Shown here: positions 63,875-64,000 of the stretch, piece by piece | How positions within the stretch are numbered: position 1 is the first letter of the stretch | How the letters are laid out: every line of letters starts with the position of its first letter | Origin: Clostridiales bacterium | Lineage (GTDB): Bacteria > Bacillota > Clostridia > Oscillospirales > Oscillospiraceae | Length of the DNA stretch: 64,000 nucleotides | NCBI GenBank assembly: GCA_012719035.1 | Contig: JAAYBD010000029.1 | Location: forward strand, 41,940 to 105,939 | Direction: 5' to 3' | Translations under genes and position numbers: made by a program | The notes under the pieces: model-generated | Told to the model about the DNA's origin: nothing | The model's database searches: none | The model's input: the letters and a program-made list of their open reading frames with translations, nothing else

Positions 63875-64000
63875 TGACCTGCCCCCAAAGTTCGACCAGG
63901 TGAAATGTTAGTAACCACCAGCCAGCTTTGCTGCATACTCCTCTGGGGTAAGGTTGCCGAGCGACGAATGGGGACGCAGATGATTGTACTCCATCCGCCA
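63875..64000 (-). mobile_element. IS3-family insertion sequence, one end (rest outside window)
   Basis: The element end TGACCTGCCCCCAAAGTT begins at about 63875 and has the TG...CCCC character of IS3-family terminal repeats. The transposase C-terminus lies directly inside it on the minus strand. The other end and any target duplication are outside the window. Confidence 0.75.
63908..64000 (-). CDS. IS3-family transposase OrfB, C-terminal 30 residues (partial)
   Basis: The open frame reads MEYNHLRPHSSLGNLTPEEY before its TAA at 63908-63910. The YNxxRPHSSLG motif is the signature of the integrase core of IS3-family OrfB proteins. Its 5' part lies beyond base 64000. It is too short for the ORF track. 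Confidence 0.9.
   Translation of the reverse strand, partial: WRMEYNHLRPHSSLGNLTPEEYAAKLAGGY

Overview
The window reads as a chromosomal segment of an anaerobic, low-to-moderate GC Firmicute of class Clostridia, probably an Oscillospiraceae/Ruminococcaceae-type organism (taxonomy inferred, no search run). The pointers are strong AGGAGG ribosome binding sites, T-box leaders, RNase J, RNase M5, SpoVB-like and YunB sporulation genes, MurT/GatD, LL-diaminopimelate aminotransferase and an ntp-type V-ATPase operon. There are no rRNA genes, no CRISPR array and no convincing prophage. One tRNA gene (Gly, anticodon CCC) is present.

Layout. 1-3 kb: an alanine-type aminotransferase behind a T-box leader (minus strand, 3' end outside the window), then a PflX-type radical SAM protein and a YbaK deacylase. 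3.2-3.5 kb: a 71-bp tandem palindromic repeat. 3.6-20.3 kb, mostly plus strand: argG, an HD-domain protein, a MATE exporter, a second T-box leader with alaS, a HIT protein, comEC-holA-rnmV, nrdR, a DUF421/DUF4363 pair on the minus strand, then dapF-dapL-glmS. 20.5-24 kb: msrAB and a response regulator/histidine kinase/unknown membrane protein operon. 24.3-27.8 kb (minus): a SpoVB-like flippase and recG. 28-32 kb: small secreted or membrane proteins, the tRNA, a lone holin-like gene and a CAP-domain exoprotein. 32-41.8 kb (minus): gatD-murT, then ligA-yunB-COG4100 PLP enzyme-two M42 peptidases-murD. 42-47.9 kb (plus): rpe, recR, rnj, an M19 dipeptidase, an ArsC-like protein and two bacteriohemerythrins. 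48-50.1 kb (minus): rpsF-ssb-rpsR and pta. 50.3-53 kb: two tandem acyl-ACP thioesterases and a SleB-like hydrolase. 53-54 kb: a divergent acyltransferase-like protein. 54.3-63.1 kb: a complete V-ATPase operon in the order F-I-K-E-C-G-A-B-D. 63.4-64 kb: a DEAD-box helicase tail cut by an IS3-family element that runs off the window.

How the genes fit together. Much of the window serves the cell envelope: dapL/dapF supply meso-diaminopimelate, glmS the amino sugar, murD adds D-Glu, MurT/GatD amidates the stem peptide, and a SpoVB-like flippase, SleB-like hydrolase and CAP protein act outside. A second theme is alanine supply, where both alaA and alaS have T-box leaders with a plausible Ala specifier. 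A third is oxidative tolerance in an anaerobe (MsrAB, hemerythrins). The V-ATPase carries the ligand residues of a sodium-binding K ring.

Most interesting for follow-up: a dispersed two-hairpin repeat family in which the intact copies carry a TGnTATAAT promoter element; a pair of identical LacI/CcpA-like palindromes 64 bp apart on the rpe promoter; an apparently leaderless murT; a possible three-component sensory operon with repeats on its promoter; and an orphan plus-strand terminator suggesting a small RNA. I did not find an obviously new defence or mobile system; most of the window is housekeeping.
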